Positions 32,365 to 40,446 of a stretch of DNA of 64,000 nucleotides are shown one piece after another; position 1 is the stretch's first letter; the number at the start of each line of letters is the position of its first letter. This DNA comes from Streptomyces sp. CBMA152. Its GTDB lineage: Bacteria; Actinomycetota; Actinomycetes; Streptomycetales; Streptomycetaceae. The stretch lies in assembly GCF_014596475.1 (NCBI RefSeq), contig NZ_MECJ01000029.1, positions 682,001 to 746,000 on the forward strand, written 5' to 3'. Made by a program: the position numbers and the translations under genes. The notes under the pieces are model-generated. The model had not been told where the DNA came from. It worked only from the letters and a program-made list of their open reading frames with translations, and ran no database searches.

Positions 32365-33945
32365 CTACGTGCGGCCGCCGCTGTGGGCAGCCCAGGACAG
32401 GGTAGCGGATGGGGGCGGGGGAGCGGGGTGGGCGGGTCGGGGGGTGCGGAGCAGGGCCGCGCTGACCGCCGCCGCCAGCAGCATGAACCCCGCCGACACC
32501 ACCAGGCACAGATGGATCCCGTCGACGAAGGCCAGCCCGAACGCGTGCAGCATGCGCGGGGTGGACGCGCCGAGGTCGACCGTGTGGACCGCGCCGAAGC
32601 CGCCGCCGTCGACCGCGGCCACCACTCGGTGCCGCGCATCGGGCGCGACACCCCCGTCGGCCAGGCGGCCCGGCAGCGCCGCCGTCACCTTCGTCGTGAG
32701 CAGCGCGCTCATCAGGGCCGGGCCGAGCGCCCCGCCGACCTGGCGGAACGCGTTGCTGCCGGCCGCCGCCATGCCCGCGAGCTGCTGCGGCACCGCGTTG
32801 ATCGCCGTCGCGGTCATCGGGGCGAACACCGCCCCGAAGCCGACCCCGAGCATGATCAGCCGCCAGGCCAGGCCGCCGAAGGACGTCGACGCGTCGATCG
32901 AGGTCAGGGAGAGCAGCGAACAAGTGGCGAGCAGCAGGCCGCCCGTGATCAGGATCCGCGCCGACACCCTGTGCATCACCTGCCCGAACACCGGGCCCGC
33001 CACCATCGCCGGGAGCGTGAACATCAGCATCCGGTACCCCGCGTCCAGCGTCCCCAGCTGCTGCACCTGGCCCAGATACAGGCTCAGTACGAAGATGAAG
33101 CCGATCAGGCCCAGGAAGCTGATCATCGCGACCAGCGCCGTCGCGCTGAACGCCGCACTGCGGAACAGTTTCAGGTCCAGCATCGGGCTGTCGCTGCGGC
33201 CCTCGACCACCACGAAGGCGATCAGGCCCGCCCCCGCCAGGACCAGCGCGACGACCACCCTCGGTTCGCCGAACGACGAACTTCCGCCCTCTATCACCCC
33301 GTACACCAACGCCGTGATCGCGACCGCGGCCGTCAGCTGGCCGGGCCAGTCGAGTCTGCGGCTGCCCGCCGCGCGCGAGTCGGCCACCAGCCGCGCGGCT
33401 GTCGCCATGGTCAGCAGCGAGGCCGGGATCGGGGCCAGGTAGATCCAGCGCCAGGACGCGTGCTCCAGGATCACGCCGGAGATCATCGGGCCGACGGCCA
33501 GCGCGCCCATCAGGGACGCCGTCCACATGCTGATGTACTTCGCCCGCTCACGAGGGTCGGGGACGGCGTGGCTGATCAGTCCGAGCGTGGCGGGCAGCAG
33601 CGCGGCGGCCCCCACACCGGCCAGCGCCTGCCCCGTCCACAGGACCGCGACACCGTGCGCGCTCAGCGCGACCGCCGCTCCGACCGCGCAGAACACCAGC
33701 CCCGCCTGGAAGACCTTCCGCCGCCCGTACACATCGCCGACCACGCCCGCCGTGAGAATCAGCGCCGCCATCGGCAGGACGAAGGCGTCGGTGACCCAGG
33801 ACAGGTCGGCCGTCGACGCGTCGAGTCCGCGCTGGATCGTCGGCAGGCTCACCGAGACCGTGGTGACCGGCAGATAGGCGACGAAGACGCCCACACAGGC
33901 CATGACGAGCGTGGCGGCACGGCTGTCGCGCCTCGTGGCATTCAC
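32365..33945 (-). CDS. MFS transporter, 14-helix DHA2 (EmrB/QacA) type
   Basis: This 526-aa protein has the DHA2 signature: VSVSLPTIQRGLD after helix 1, motif A as GVVGDVYGRRKVF, motif C-like GPMISGVILEHASWRWIY, and about 14 membrane helices. Such pumps export drugs or metabolites with proton import. The NTF2-like gene lies upstream on the same strand across a 144-bp gap containing a CCGGAATGCCG direct repeat. The stop codon is only 5 bp from the mature tRNA-Arg 5' end, so read-through transcription into the tRNA is likely. Confidence 0.92.
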   Translation of the reverse strand: MNATRRDSRAATLVMACVGVFVAYLPVTTVSVSLPTIQRGLDASTADLSWVTDAFVLPMAALILTAGVVGDVYGRRKVFQAGLVFCAVGAAVALSAHGVAVLWTGQALAGVGAAALLPATLGLISHAVPDPRERAKYISMWTASLMGALAVGPMISGVILEHASWRWIYLAPIPASLLTMATAARLVADSRAAGSRRLDWPGQLTAAVAITALVYGVIEGGSSSFGEPRVVVALVLAGAGLIAFVVVEGRSDSPMLDLKLFRSAAFSATALVAMISFLGLIGFIFVLSLYLGQVQQLGTLDAGYRMLMFTLPAMVAGPVFGQVMHRVSARILITGGLLLATCSLLSLTSIDASTSFGGLAWRLIMLGVGFGAVFAPMTATAINAVPQQLAGMAAAGSNAFRQVGGALGPALMSALLTTKVTAALPGRLADGGVAPDARHRVVAAVDGGGFGAVHTVDLGASTPRMLHAFGLAFVDGIHLCLVVSAGFMLLAAAVSAALLRTPRPAHPAPPPPSATLSWAAHSGGRT

Positions 33946-34054
33946 TCGGGCTCCTTTACGCGTACGTCTACGGCTGCGTCCACGTTCCTGGGTGCGGGCA
34001 CACGTACGCCCCGAGCAGTCATCAACTGCCCATCTCTGGGGCGGAATTCACCTC

Positions 34055-34081
34055 CCGGAATGCCGAAATACCGGAATGCCG
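34055..34081. repeat. Direct repeat of CCGGAATGCCG
   Basis: Two exact 11-bp copies start at 34055 and 34071 (16-bp spacing), and a partial third follows. They lie just past the end of the NTF2-like gene and about 110 bp upstream of the MFS gene start, and could be regulatory. Confidence 0.35.
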
Positions 34082-34089
34082 GAATCAGG

Positions 34090-34485
34090 TCAGGACCTCG
34101 CGCTCACTTCCGTCAGATGGCAGCGGTCGATCCGTCCGCCCGTCACCGTGAACCGCAGCGCGATCGGATTCGCGGTCCCGTCCCCGACACCCCCGCACGC
34201 GAACCCCGTCACCACCGCGTCCCGCCCCAGCACCAGGAAGTCCTCGTCCGGCGCGAACACCTTGTCCAGCGTCGCGAAGAACCGGGAGACGTCCGACAGG
34301 GCGGCGTCCGGGCCCAGATCGGCGGCGTTCGGGGCGCCCGGGGCGAGGAAGTCGACGCGGTCGGCGAAGAGGTCGAGCAGACCCGCCAGGTCCCCGGTGC
34401 GCTGCCGGGCGAAGAACGCCTCGACCACCGCCCGGGTGGACGGGGCTGGCGCGAACGCACTGGATTCGGCGGGGTGTTGGGCCAT
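34090..34485 (-). CDS. NTF2-like (SnoaL/DUF4440-type) fold protein
   Basis: The ATG at 34485 (131 aa) follows GAGAGGA. The sequence has the NTF2-like pattern of a helical start (VVEAFFARQRTGDLAGLLDL), FADRVDFLAPG, and strands ending in RFTVTGGRIDRCHLTEVS. This small cone-shaped fold serves as isomerase, cyclase, hydrolase or binding protein. The catalytic residues are not diagnostic here. It is upstream of an MFS exporter on the same strand and divergent from DAHP synthase. Confidence 0.8.
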   Translation of the reverse strand: MAQHPAESSAFAPAPSTRAVVEAFFARQRTGDLAGLLDLFADRVDFLAPGAPNAADLGPDAALSDVSRFFATLDKVFAPDEDFLVLGRDAVVTGFACGGVGDGTANPIALRFTVTGGRIDRCHLTEVSARS

Positions 34486-34744
34486 GGGGCGGTCCTCTCG
34501 ACTCGGTGCGTCCACTCTGCGCCCGTACGTATACAGAAGTCCAACATCTGCATCAACGTCGCCGCCCTGGCGAGCTTCACCAACGCGGCATGACGTCGTC
34601 ACGCGTCTGCGCAAGAGCGGGAACTCCGTCAATTTCGGGCCGAGAATCCGCCGCAATTCCCGGGAGCGGCGGAACAACTCCGGTTTTCCGCTCGCGCTCC
34701 GCAAGAGTCGATGTCCGTAGGACTCGCACTCTGGGGGAGCAAAG

Positions 34745-35935
34745 GTGACCGGTGTCCGCACATTACGTACGTACCTCCGCACATTTCCGGCGGCCCAGCA
34801 GCCCGACTGGGAAGGCCACGCGGGACTCGGCCGCGTAACGGAGGAACTCACCTCGCTGCCACCGCTCGTCGACGCCCGTGACGTCGATGCGCTGCATGCG
34901 CGGCTCGCCGCCGTCGCGGGCGGAAAGGCGCAGGTCATCCAGTCCGGCGACTGCGCCGAGGACTGGGCCGAGGCCGGTCACGGCGATGTCGCGCGCAAAG
35001 TGGGACTGCTCGAAATGCTGGCCGGGGTCATGAGGATGGCCTCGCACAAGCCGGTCGTACGGGTCGGACGGCTCGCGGGGCAGTACGCCAAGCCGCGCTC
35101 GCGGCCGACCGAGTTCGTAGGTGGGGTGGAGTTGCCGGTATATCGGGGGCACATGGTCAACGGGCCCGAACCCGACCCGGAAGTGCGACGACCCGATCCC
35201 CTTCGCATGCTGACGGGTTATCAAGCGTCATGCGCAGTTGTGGAGTTGCTGGGGTGGAGTGATCGGCGTGAGCGGAGTGGGCGGATTCCGCATGACACGC
35301 CCGTGTGGACCAGTCATGAGGCGCTGCTGCTCGACTACGAGCTGCCGCTGGTGCGCCGCCAGGAGGACGGGCGGCTGCTGCTCACCTCCACCCACTGGCC
35401 GTGGATCGGCGAGCGCACCCGGCAGGTGGACGGTGCGCATGTCGCGCTGCTCGCGGCCGTCGCGAACCCGGTGGCCTGCAAGGTCGGGCCGGGCATGACC
35501 GTCGGGGAGCTGCTCGCCCTGTGCGACACGCTCGACCCGGAACGCACGCCCGGCCGTCTCACCCTGATCGCGCGCATGGGGGCCGACCGGGTCGGCGAGC
35601 GGCTGCCCGCGCTGGTCGCGGCCGTGCGCGCGGCGGGCCACCCGGTCACCTGGCTGACCGATCCGATGCACGGCAACACCGTCAGCGCGCCCGACGGGCT
35701 CAAGACACGGCTGGTGGACACGGTCGTACGGGAGGTCGTGGAGTTCCATCACGCGGTCACCGGCGCGGGCGGGGTGGCCGGGGGCATGCATCTGGAGACC
35801 ACGCCGGAAGCCGTCACCGAGTGCGTCAGCGACCCGGAGGGACTGCACGAGGTCGGCGACAAGTACACGAGCTTCTGTGACCCCCGCCTCAACCCGCGCC
35901 AGGCGGTCGCGGTGGCCTCGGCCTGGCTGGGCTGA
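34745..35935 (+). CDS. Class II 3-deoxy-7-phosphoheptulonate (DAHP) synthase, short form, with an early TTA codon
   Basis: The GTG at 34745 (396 aa) has GGGGGAGCAAAGG upstream. Class II motifs are present: QSGDCAE at 66-72, YAKPRS at 114-119, HWPWIGERTRQVDGAHV, and GDKYTSFCDPRLNP near the end. It should condense phosphoenolpyruvate with erythrose-4-phosphate. It is about 50 residues shorter than primary-metabolism enzymes, lacking the N-terminal extension, and the usual RGD of the YRGD(M/N)VN motif reads RGH at 134-136. Codon 7 is TTA (34763-34765), implying bldA control. These traits suggest a secondary-metabolism paralogue. Confidence 0.9.
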   Translation: MTGVRTLRTYLRTFPAAQQPDWEGHAGLGRVTEELTSLPPLVDARDVDALHARLAAVAGGKAQVIQSGDCAEDWAEAGHGDVARKVGLLEMLAGVMRMASHKPVVRVGRLAGQYAKPRSRPTEFVGGVELPVYRGHMVNGPEPDPEVRRPDPLRMLTGYQASCAVVELLGWSDRRERSGRIPHDTPVWTSHEALLLDYELPLVRRQEDGRLLLTSTHWPWIGERTRQVDGAHVALLAAVANPVACKVGPGMTVGELLALCDTLDPERTPGRLTLIARMGADRVGERLPALVAAVRAAGHPVTWLTDPMHGNTVSAPDGLKTRLVDTVVREVVEFHHAVTGAGGVAGGMHLETTPEAVTECVSDPEGLHEVGDKYTSFCDPRLNPRQAVAVASAWLG

Positions 35936-36023
35936 CCCCGTCGCGGCGAGGCGCATATGTTGTGGGGTGCGCCGCCCGTATCCGCCGTAGCTCGTCGTAT
36001 CCGCCGTCACAGGAGGGCACCCC

Positions 36024-37718
36024 GTGCCGCACCCGCACACCCCGGCCTCCGCCGAAGCGCTCCTCACCGCGCCCGGAGCGCCCTTCGCCGTGGAGCGCGG
36101 GGCGGACGGGGTGCCGGTCTATGCGGCCGGGCCACGGACCCTGCGGGAGTTCGTGGAGGTCACCTGGGCGTACGGGGACCGGCCGTTTCTGGTGGCGGAG
36201 AGCGGGACGTACTCGTACGCGGAGTTCTTCGCGGCGGCCTCCGCGCTGGCCCGGCGGCTGGTCGGGGTCTATGGGCTGCGGCGCGGTGACCGTGCCGTCG
36301 TGGCCATGCGGAATCTGCCCGAGTGGCAGGTGGCCTTCTGGGCCACGCAGCTGGCGGGGCTCGTGGCGGTACCGCTGAACGCGTGGTGGACCGAGGACGA
36401 GTTCGCGTACGCGCTCGACGACTGCGGGCCCGCTGTGCTGATGGTGGACGGGGAGCGGCTGGAGCGGGTCGCGGGGTGGGCGCGCGGGGCCTCGGTGCCG
36501 GGGATCGTCTTCGAGGGTGTGGGTGATCTCCCGGAGGGCTTCGAGGTGTACGACGGCATGGCCGACCTGTTGGCGTCGGCGGCGGACGAGCCCGACGCCG
36601 GGCCGCCCGACGTGCCGGTCTCGCCGTCCGACGACGCCACGATCATCTACACCTCCGGCACCACCGGCCGGCCCAAGGGTGCCGTGGCCACGCATCTCGC
36701 GCAGGCCGGGGCCGCGATGAACCCCCGCTTCCATGCCGCCATGTCCCTCCTCGGACGGGGTGAGGTGCCGGGGCAGGGGCCCGCGCCGGTATCCCTGGTG
36801 ACGTATCCGTTCTTCCATGTGGCGGGCTTCAGCGGGTTCTACTCCGTGATGGGGTCGGGCGGCACGCTCGTCATGATGCGCAAGTGGGACGCGGGGCGGG
36901 CGCTGTCGCTGATACGTGAGCACGGGGTGACGCATTACGCGGGTGTCCCCACGACTGCCCTGCACCTCCTCGACGCGGCCGAGGAGGTGGGCGACCCGAT
37001 GCCGTCGCTGCGGATGTTCAACACCGGTGGGTCCGCCGCGCCGGCCGGTCTGGTGGGGCGGCTCACCTCGCGGTACGGGGAGCGGATCGAGCCCCGCAAT
37101 GGGTACGGGCTGACCGAGACCAGTGGGGGAGTGCTGGCGAACTTCGGTGCGGAGTACCGGAGTTGGCCCGACTGTGTGGGGCGGCCCACGCCCACCACCC
37201 TGGTGAGGGTCGTCGACGTCTCCGGGCGGGATGTGCCGGACGGGTCGGTGGGTGAGCTGTGGCTGCGTGGCCAGTCGAACATCCGGGGGTACTGGAACGA
37301 TCCGGCTGCCACCGAACTCGCCTTCGTGGACGGGTGGTTCAGGACGGGGGACCTGGCGGTGCTGCGGGACGGCCGGGTCTCGGTCGTCGACCGGATCAAG
37401 GACATGGTGATCCGGGGCGGGGAGAACGTGTACTGCGTGGAGGTGGAGGCGGCGCTGTGCGGCCACCCCGCGGTGCTGGACGCTGCGGTCGTGGGGGTGC
37501 CGCATGCGCGGCTGGGGGAGGAGGTGGGGGCGGCGGTCCAGGTGGGTGGTGTGGTGACCCCGGAGGAGCTGCGCGCCCATGTGTCCCGGACGCTGGCGGC
37601 GTTCAAGGTCCCGTCCCAGGTGTTGATCGGGCGGGATCCGTTGCCGCGGAATGCGACGGGGAAGGTGCTGAAGCGTGAGCTCCGGGCGCGGTTTTCCCCC
37701 GCCCCACCCCTTCCCTGA
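36024..37718 (+). CDS. AMP-dependent acyl-CoA synthetase/ligase
   Basis: The GTG at 36024 (564 aa) follows AGGAGG. The ANL superfamily motifs are visible: the P-loop-like YTSGTTGRPKG near 210-220, NGYGLTETSGG, TGDLAVLRDG, and the C-terminal lysine motif NATGKVLKREL near 545. It activates a carboxylate with ATP, probably to a CoA thioester. The substrate could be a fatty or aromatic acid. It follows the DAHP synthase by 88 bp on the same strand, so joint action on an aromatic acid is conceivable but unproven. Confidence 0.9.
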   Translation: MPHPHTPASAEALLTAPGAPFAVERGADGVPVYAAGPRTLREFVEVTWAYGDRPFLVAESGTYSYAEFFAAASALARRLVGVYGLRRGDRAVVAMRNLPEWQVAFWATQLAGLVAVPLNAWWTEDEFAYALDDCGPAVLMVDGERLERVAGWARGASVPGIVFEGVGDLPEGFEVYDGMADLLASAADEPDAGPPDVPVSPSDDATIIYTSGTTGRPKGAVATHLAQAGAAMNPRFHAAMSLLGRGEVPGQGPAPVSLVTYPFFHVAGFSGFYSVMGSGGTLVMMRKWDAGRALSLIREHGVTHYAGVPTTALHLLDAAEEVGDPMPSLRMFNTGGSAAPAGLVGRLTSRYGERIEPRNGYGLTETSGGVLANFGAEYRSWPDCVGRPTPTTLVRVVDVSGRDVPDGSVGELWLRGQSNIRGYWNDPAATELAFVDGWFRTGDLAVLRDGRVSVVDRIKDMVIRGGENVYCVEVEAALCGHPAVLDAAVVGVPHARLGEEVGAAVQVGGVVTPEELRAHVSRTLAAFKVPSQVLIGRDPLPRNATGKVLKRELRARFSPAPPLP

Positions 37719-37753
37719 ACCCTCCGGGGGTGGGTGGGGGCGAGGGTGGTCTC

Positions 37754-37949
37754 CCGGGGGCTACGCCCCCGGACCCCTGGCGGGGCTTCGCCCCTGAACC
37801 CCAGCGGGGCCTGCGGCCCCTGCACCCCGCTGGGGTGGGTGGGTACGCGGGGCTTCGCCCCTGCGCCCCGTTTCGGCTGCGGATCGTGCTGGGTTTGCTC
37901 GCGCAGTTCCCCGCGCCCCTAGGTAGTTAGGGGCGCGGGGAACTGCGCG
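37754..37949. repeat. Array of GC-rich hairpins ending in a perfect 22-bp inverted repeat
   Basis: The 308-bp gap between the convergent acyl-CoA synthetase and M6 protease genes holds no gene. It contains CCGGGGGC-TAC-GCCCCCGG (37754-37772), two GGGGCTTCGCCCC hairpins, other GC stems, and then the dispersed Streptomyces element as a perfect 22-bp inverted repeat (arms 37900-37921 and 37928-37949, 6-nt loop). It probably terminates transcription from both sides. Confidence 0.8.
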
Positions 37950-38026
37950 ACCAGCCCCCACCCACCCGCACCCGACCGACACCCGCCGGAGGCTTTCGGG
38001 AAGGGGTGGGGTGGGGGAAACAACCC

Positions 38027-39352
38027 TCAGCCCCGAGTCACCCGCACCCGGTAGTTCCCCAGCTCATCCACCCCGAGAACCGCCACCCGCACCCCCCGCT
38101 CCCGATCAGTGAAGTGCTCCCCGGGAGCGAACGGCGCGTCGGAGAGTTCCGCCTGGACGTTGGGGCGGCGAGTGCAGCCGCCGCTGTCCTTCGTGCTGTC
38201 CGCGACCGTGATGGGACCCCGGCCCGTGTCGACGTCCGTGTTGACGCGGTAGATCAGGACCCCGGGCTTGCAGACGGCCTCGTCGTTGCCGGCCCGGGTG
38301 CGTACCTCCAGCGCGTAACCGGACTCGTCCGACAGCGGGACGAAGACCAGCTTGCGGCCGGTGCCCGGCGCCGAGAGCGGGGTCAGGACGTACTCCGTCG
38401 TGCCCGGCCGCGACGCGCAGTTGACCTGGGAGTTGTCGATCCAGCCCAGCTTCCACTTGTGCCAGCCGAGCATGTCGTTGTTGGCCCCCCAGTCCTCGGA
38501 CATGATGTCCCAGTGGCCGACCGCGCCCCCGCCCTCGGGGGTGTACAGGTCGGGCAGCCCGAAGACGTGGCCGTTCTCGTGCGGCAGCACGCGGTACCCC
38601 GTCTCGCGGTACGAGCCCGAGCCATCGTCCTGGCGGCTGTAGACGAAGGACGTGTTGGACAGCGGCACACCGTCCGCCACCGGCGCGTCCTCGTTCCCGG
38701 AGAAGGTGACGGACAGGACCGTGTCCAGCGCCGACGGGCCCGCGTTCGGCGTCATCAGGATGTTGACCAGGTCGTACTTGGCGAAGTTCACCCGTGGGCC
38801 GGCCGCCGCCACGATGTCCTTGACCAGCCGGTGGTAGCCGGGCTCGTACGGCGCGCCGCGCTCTATCCCGTACGCCGAGAACGCCTGCGGCATCCGCAGC
38901 CACTGCGGGATCGGGGCCTCGGGGCGGTAGTCGAGCCGCCCGTACGACGCGGTGCGGAACCACTGCGTGGTCTGCGGCACGAACTCCTCGTACCGGCTCA
39001 GCGCCGACTGCGGACCCGGCGCGTCCGGGAAGTCGACCATCAGGGTGAGGGCGCGGACCGTGCCCGTGGAGTGCGCGTAGCCGGGCGGTGTCGGCAGGCC
39101 CTCCGACATCTGCACGCCCATTGTGGCGCTGATCCGGCACGGGCCGAGCGCCAGATCGCCGCCCGTGGCCACCGGCCCCGCCGACGCCCGCGAGGGGGCC
39201 ACCAGCGTGGTGCTGCCGGACGTCATCGAGGCCAGGACCACCGCGGCCAGGGCGGCCCCGGCGAGGGTGCGGCGTCGGCGCGGGTCGCGCGGCCCGCCGG
39301 ATATCGGACGGCGGGGCCCGCCGGACTCCTCCATACGTACGTCCATACGCAC
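38027..39352 (-). CDS. Secreted M6 family metalloprotease (immune inhibitor A-like)
   Basis: This 441-aa protein has a basic twin-arginine-like signal (RRRRTLAGAALAAVVLASM) and is probably exported. The zinc site is H258-E259-N-G-H262, followed by VFGLPD with D268, the extended M6 pattern. A conserved SEDWG segment follows, and a beta-rich C-terminal domain of about 120 residues makes up the end. The start ATG at 39352 has GAAGGCGGG upstream; ATG codons at 39346 and 39334 are alternatives. Secreted M6 proteases degrade extracellular protein. A Crp-like site and a 22-bp direct repeat lie upstream. Confidence 0.88.
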   Translation of the reverse strand: MRMDVRMEESGGPRRPISGGPRDPRRRRTLAGAALAAVVLASMTSGSTTLVAPSRASAGPVATGGDLALGPCRISATMGVQMSEGLPTPPGYAHSTGTVRALTLMVDFPDAPGPQSALSRYEEFVPQTTQWFRTASYGRLDYRPEAPIPQWLRMPQAFSAYGIERGAPYEPGYHRLVKDIVAAAGPRVNFAKYDLVNILMTPNAGPSALDTVLSVTFSGNEDAPVADGVPLSNTSFVYSRQDDGSGSYRETGYRVLPHENGHVFGLPDLYTPEGGGAVGHWDIMSEDWGANNDMLGWHKWKLGWIDNSQVNCASRPGTTEYVLTPLSAPGTGRKLVFVPLSDESGYALEVRTRAGNDEAVCKPGVLIYRVNTDVDTGRGPITVADSTKDSGGCTRRPNVQAELSDAPFAPGEHFTDRERGVRVAVLGVDELGNYRVRVTRG

Positions 39353-39453
39353 GCCCGCCTTCGGCCGTCCGGCAGCAGGCCGGTCCCTGACTGCGCTCGT
39401 GCGATCACCCTGTGTCGGGCGTGTCGCGGGCGCGCGCTGGGTGGGCCGCGCGT

Positions 39454-39492
39454 GTGGTTTTCCGATTCGGGAGGGGTGGTTTTCCGATTCGG
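39454..39492. repeat. Two 17-bp direct repeats, 22-bp period
   Basis: GTGGTTTTCCGATTCGG occurs at 39454-39470 and 39476-39492, exactly two helical turns apart, in the divergent M6 protease/TetR gap. This is a likely regulator or promoter element for the protease gene. Confidence 0.5.
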
Positions 39493-39496
39493 AAGG

Positions 39497-39512
39497 TGTG
39501 ACTCAGGTCACA
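39497..39512. promoter_or_regulatory. Crp/FNR-like palindrome TGTGA-N6-TCACA
   Basis: TGTGACTCAGGTCACA matches the classical Crp dimer site and contains the GTG-N6-CAC core described for Streptomyces Crp. It lies 145 bp upstream of the M6 protease gene and 139 bp upstream of the TetR gene. Confidence 0.5.
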
Positions 39513-39540
39513 TGAAACTGGCCGGCCGGTCGGAAATAAC

Positions 39541-39597
39541 CGGGGAGCCTTTCCCCGTTTGCACCTGTGTCCCGCCGAAACGGGGAGAGCTTCCCCG
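39541..39597. promoter_or_regulatory. Twin operators CGGGGA-N5-TCCCCG for the TetR regulator
   Basis: Two identical-format 17-bp palindromes at 39541-39557 and 39581-39597 are centred 40 bp apart (about four helical turns), 54-110 bp upstream of the TetR gene start. Duplicated symmetry right before a TetR gene with an efflux partner suggests autoregulation. Confidence 0.65.
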
Positions 39598-39650
39598 CTT
39601 CGGCAATGTGATCAGAACAGCTTCGAAGACTTCGAGAAGGAGTGCGTGTC

Positions 39651-40325
39651 GTGTCCACCGCCACCGCTACCACCGCCGCAGAGCCCCGCCGCGCCCCGCG
39701 CCCGCGGGCCGACGCCCTGCGCAACCGGGAGCGGATCATCGCGGCCGCCCGCGAGATCTTCGTCGAGGAGGGCGCCATGGTGCCGCTCGACGAGATCGCG
39801 CGGCGCGCGGGCATCGGCAACGCGACCCTCTACCGGCACTTCGCGGACCGCGCCGAGCTCGTCACCAGCGTGGTCCTCGCGGTGATGGAGCGCGTGGCGG
39901 TGGCGGCGGAGACGGCGGCGGCCGAGGAGTCGGACGCCTTCGCCGCGCTGCGCCGGTTCGTGTACGCGGCGGCCGACGAGCGCATCGGAGCCCTGTGCCC
40001 GATGCTCTCCGAGGGCTTCGAACGCAACCTGCCGGAGCTGGAGGACGCCCGCGACCGCCTGGACGGGGCCGTCACCGACCTCATGGCGCGGGCACGGCGC
40101 AGCGGCCAGCTGCGCGACGACGTCGCCGTGGGCGATCTGATGGTCGCCCTCTCCCAGCTCACCCGACCGCTGCCGGGCACCGCGTGCCCGGGCATCGACG
40201 GGTTCGTCCGCCGCCATCTGCAGCTGTTCCTCGACGGGCTGATGGCCCCGGCGCGGTCCCGGCTGCCCGGCACCGCGGCGAGCCTCCAGGACCTCAGCCA
40301 GATGCAACCGAGCACCATCGCGTAA
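39651..40325 (+). CDS. TetR/AcrR family transcriptional regulator
   Basis: I chose GTG 39651 (224 aa), 8 nt after AAGGAG; GTG 39642 overlaps that site. The helix-turn-helix is at about 25-70 (RERIIAAAREIFVEEG, then IARRAGIGNATLYRHFADRA). The C-terminal ligand domain is helical and contains a single Cys-rich spot (ACPGI). The MFS exporter follows 121 bp downstream, and two palindromes lie upstream, so this is probably a drug-responsive repressor of itself and the pump. Confidence 0.92.
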   Translation: MSTATATTAAEPRRAPRPRADALRNRERIIAAAREIFVEEGAMVPLDEIARRAGIGNATLYRHFADRAELVTSVVLAVMERVAVAAETAAAEESDAFAALRRFVYAAADERIGALCPMLSEGFERNLPELEDARDRLDGAVTDLMARARRSGQLRDDVAVGDLMVALSQLTRPLPGTACPGIDGFVRRHLQLFLDGLMAPARSRLPGTAASLQDLSQMQPSTIA

Positions 40326-40341
40326 CCGAGCAACCACCCGG

Positions 40342-40381
40342 CAGCACCCGAGACTTCAGCACCCGCAGCACCCGAGACTTC
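40342..40381. repeat. 16-bp direct repeat between the TetR and MFS genes
   Basis: CAGCACCCGAGACTTC occurs at 40342-40357 and 40366-40381 (24-bp period). The core CAGCACCCG occurs a third time at 40357. It may affect expression of the downstream pump or be a replication-slippage product. Confidence 0.5.
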
Positions 40382-40446
40382 CGTACGCACTCCGCAGACT
40401 TCAGCACTCCGCTTTCAGCACAACGCGTCCCAAGGTGGCTACACCC

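Noticed and set aside
32196..32405. A 69-codon open frame across the tRNA-Arg gene
   Set aside because: Its translation (GRIRTCDTRFRRAVLYPLSY) is the well-known spurious product of reading through an arginine tRNA in this orientation; the cloverleaf explains the sequence.
34506..34748. 80-codon rightward frame in the NTF2/DAHP synthase gap
   Set aside because: Poor third-position GC bias, no ribosome binding site, and it would occupy the divergent promoter region.
13651..37718. One single cluster stretching from the esterase to the acyl-CoA synthetase
   Set aside because: Regulator modules, an LRR gene and a tRNA gene separate the DAHP synthase/ligase pair from the nsp-like genes, and 3,4-AHBA synthesis does not use DAHP, so they were kept as separate loci.
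40342..40381. CRISPR-like direct repeats
   Set aside because: Only two full 16-bp copies with an 8-bp spacer, partly overlapping a third core, and no cas genes in the window.
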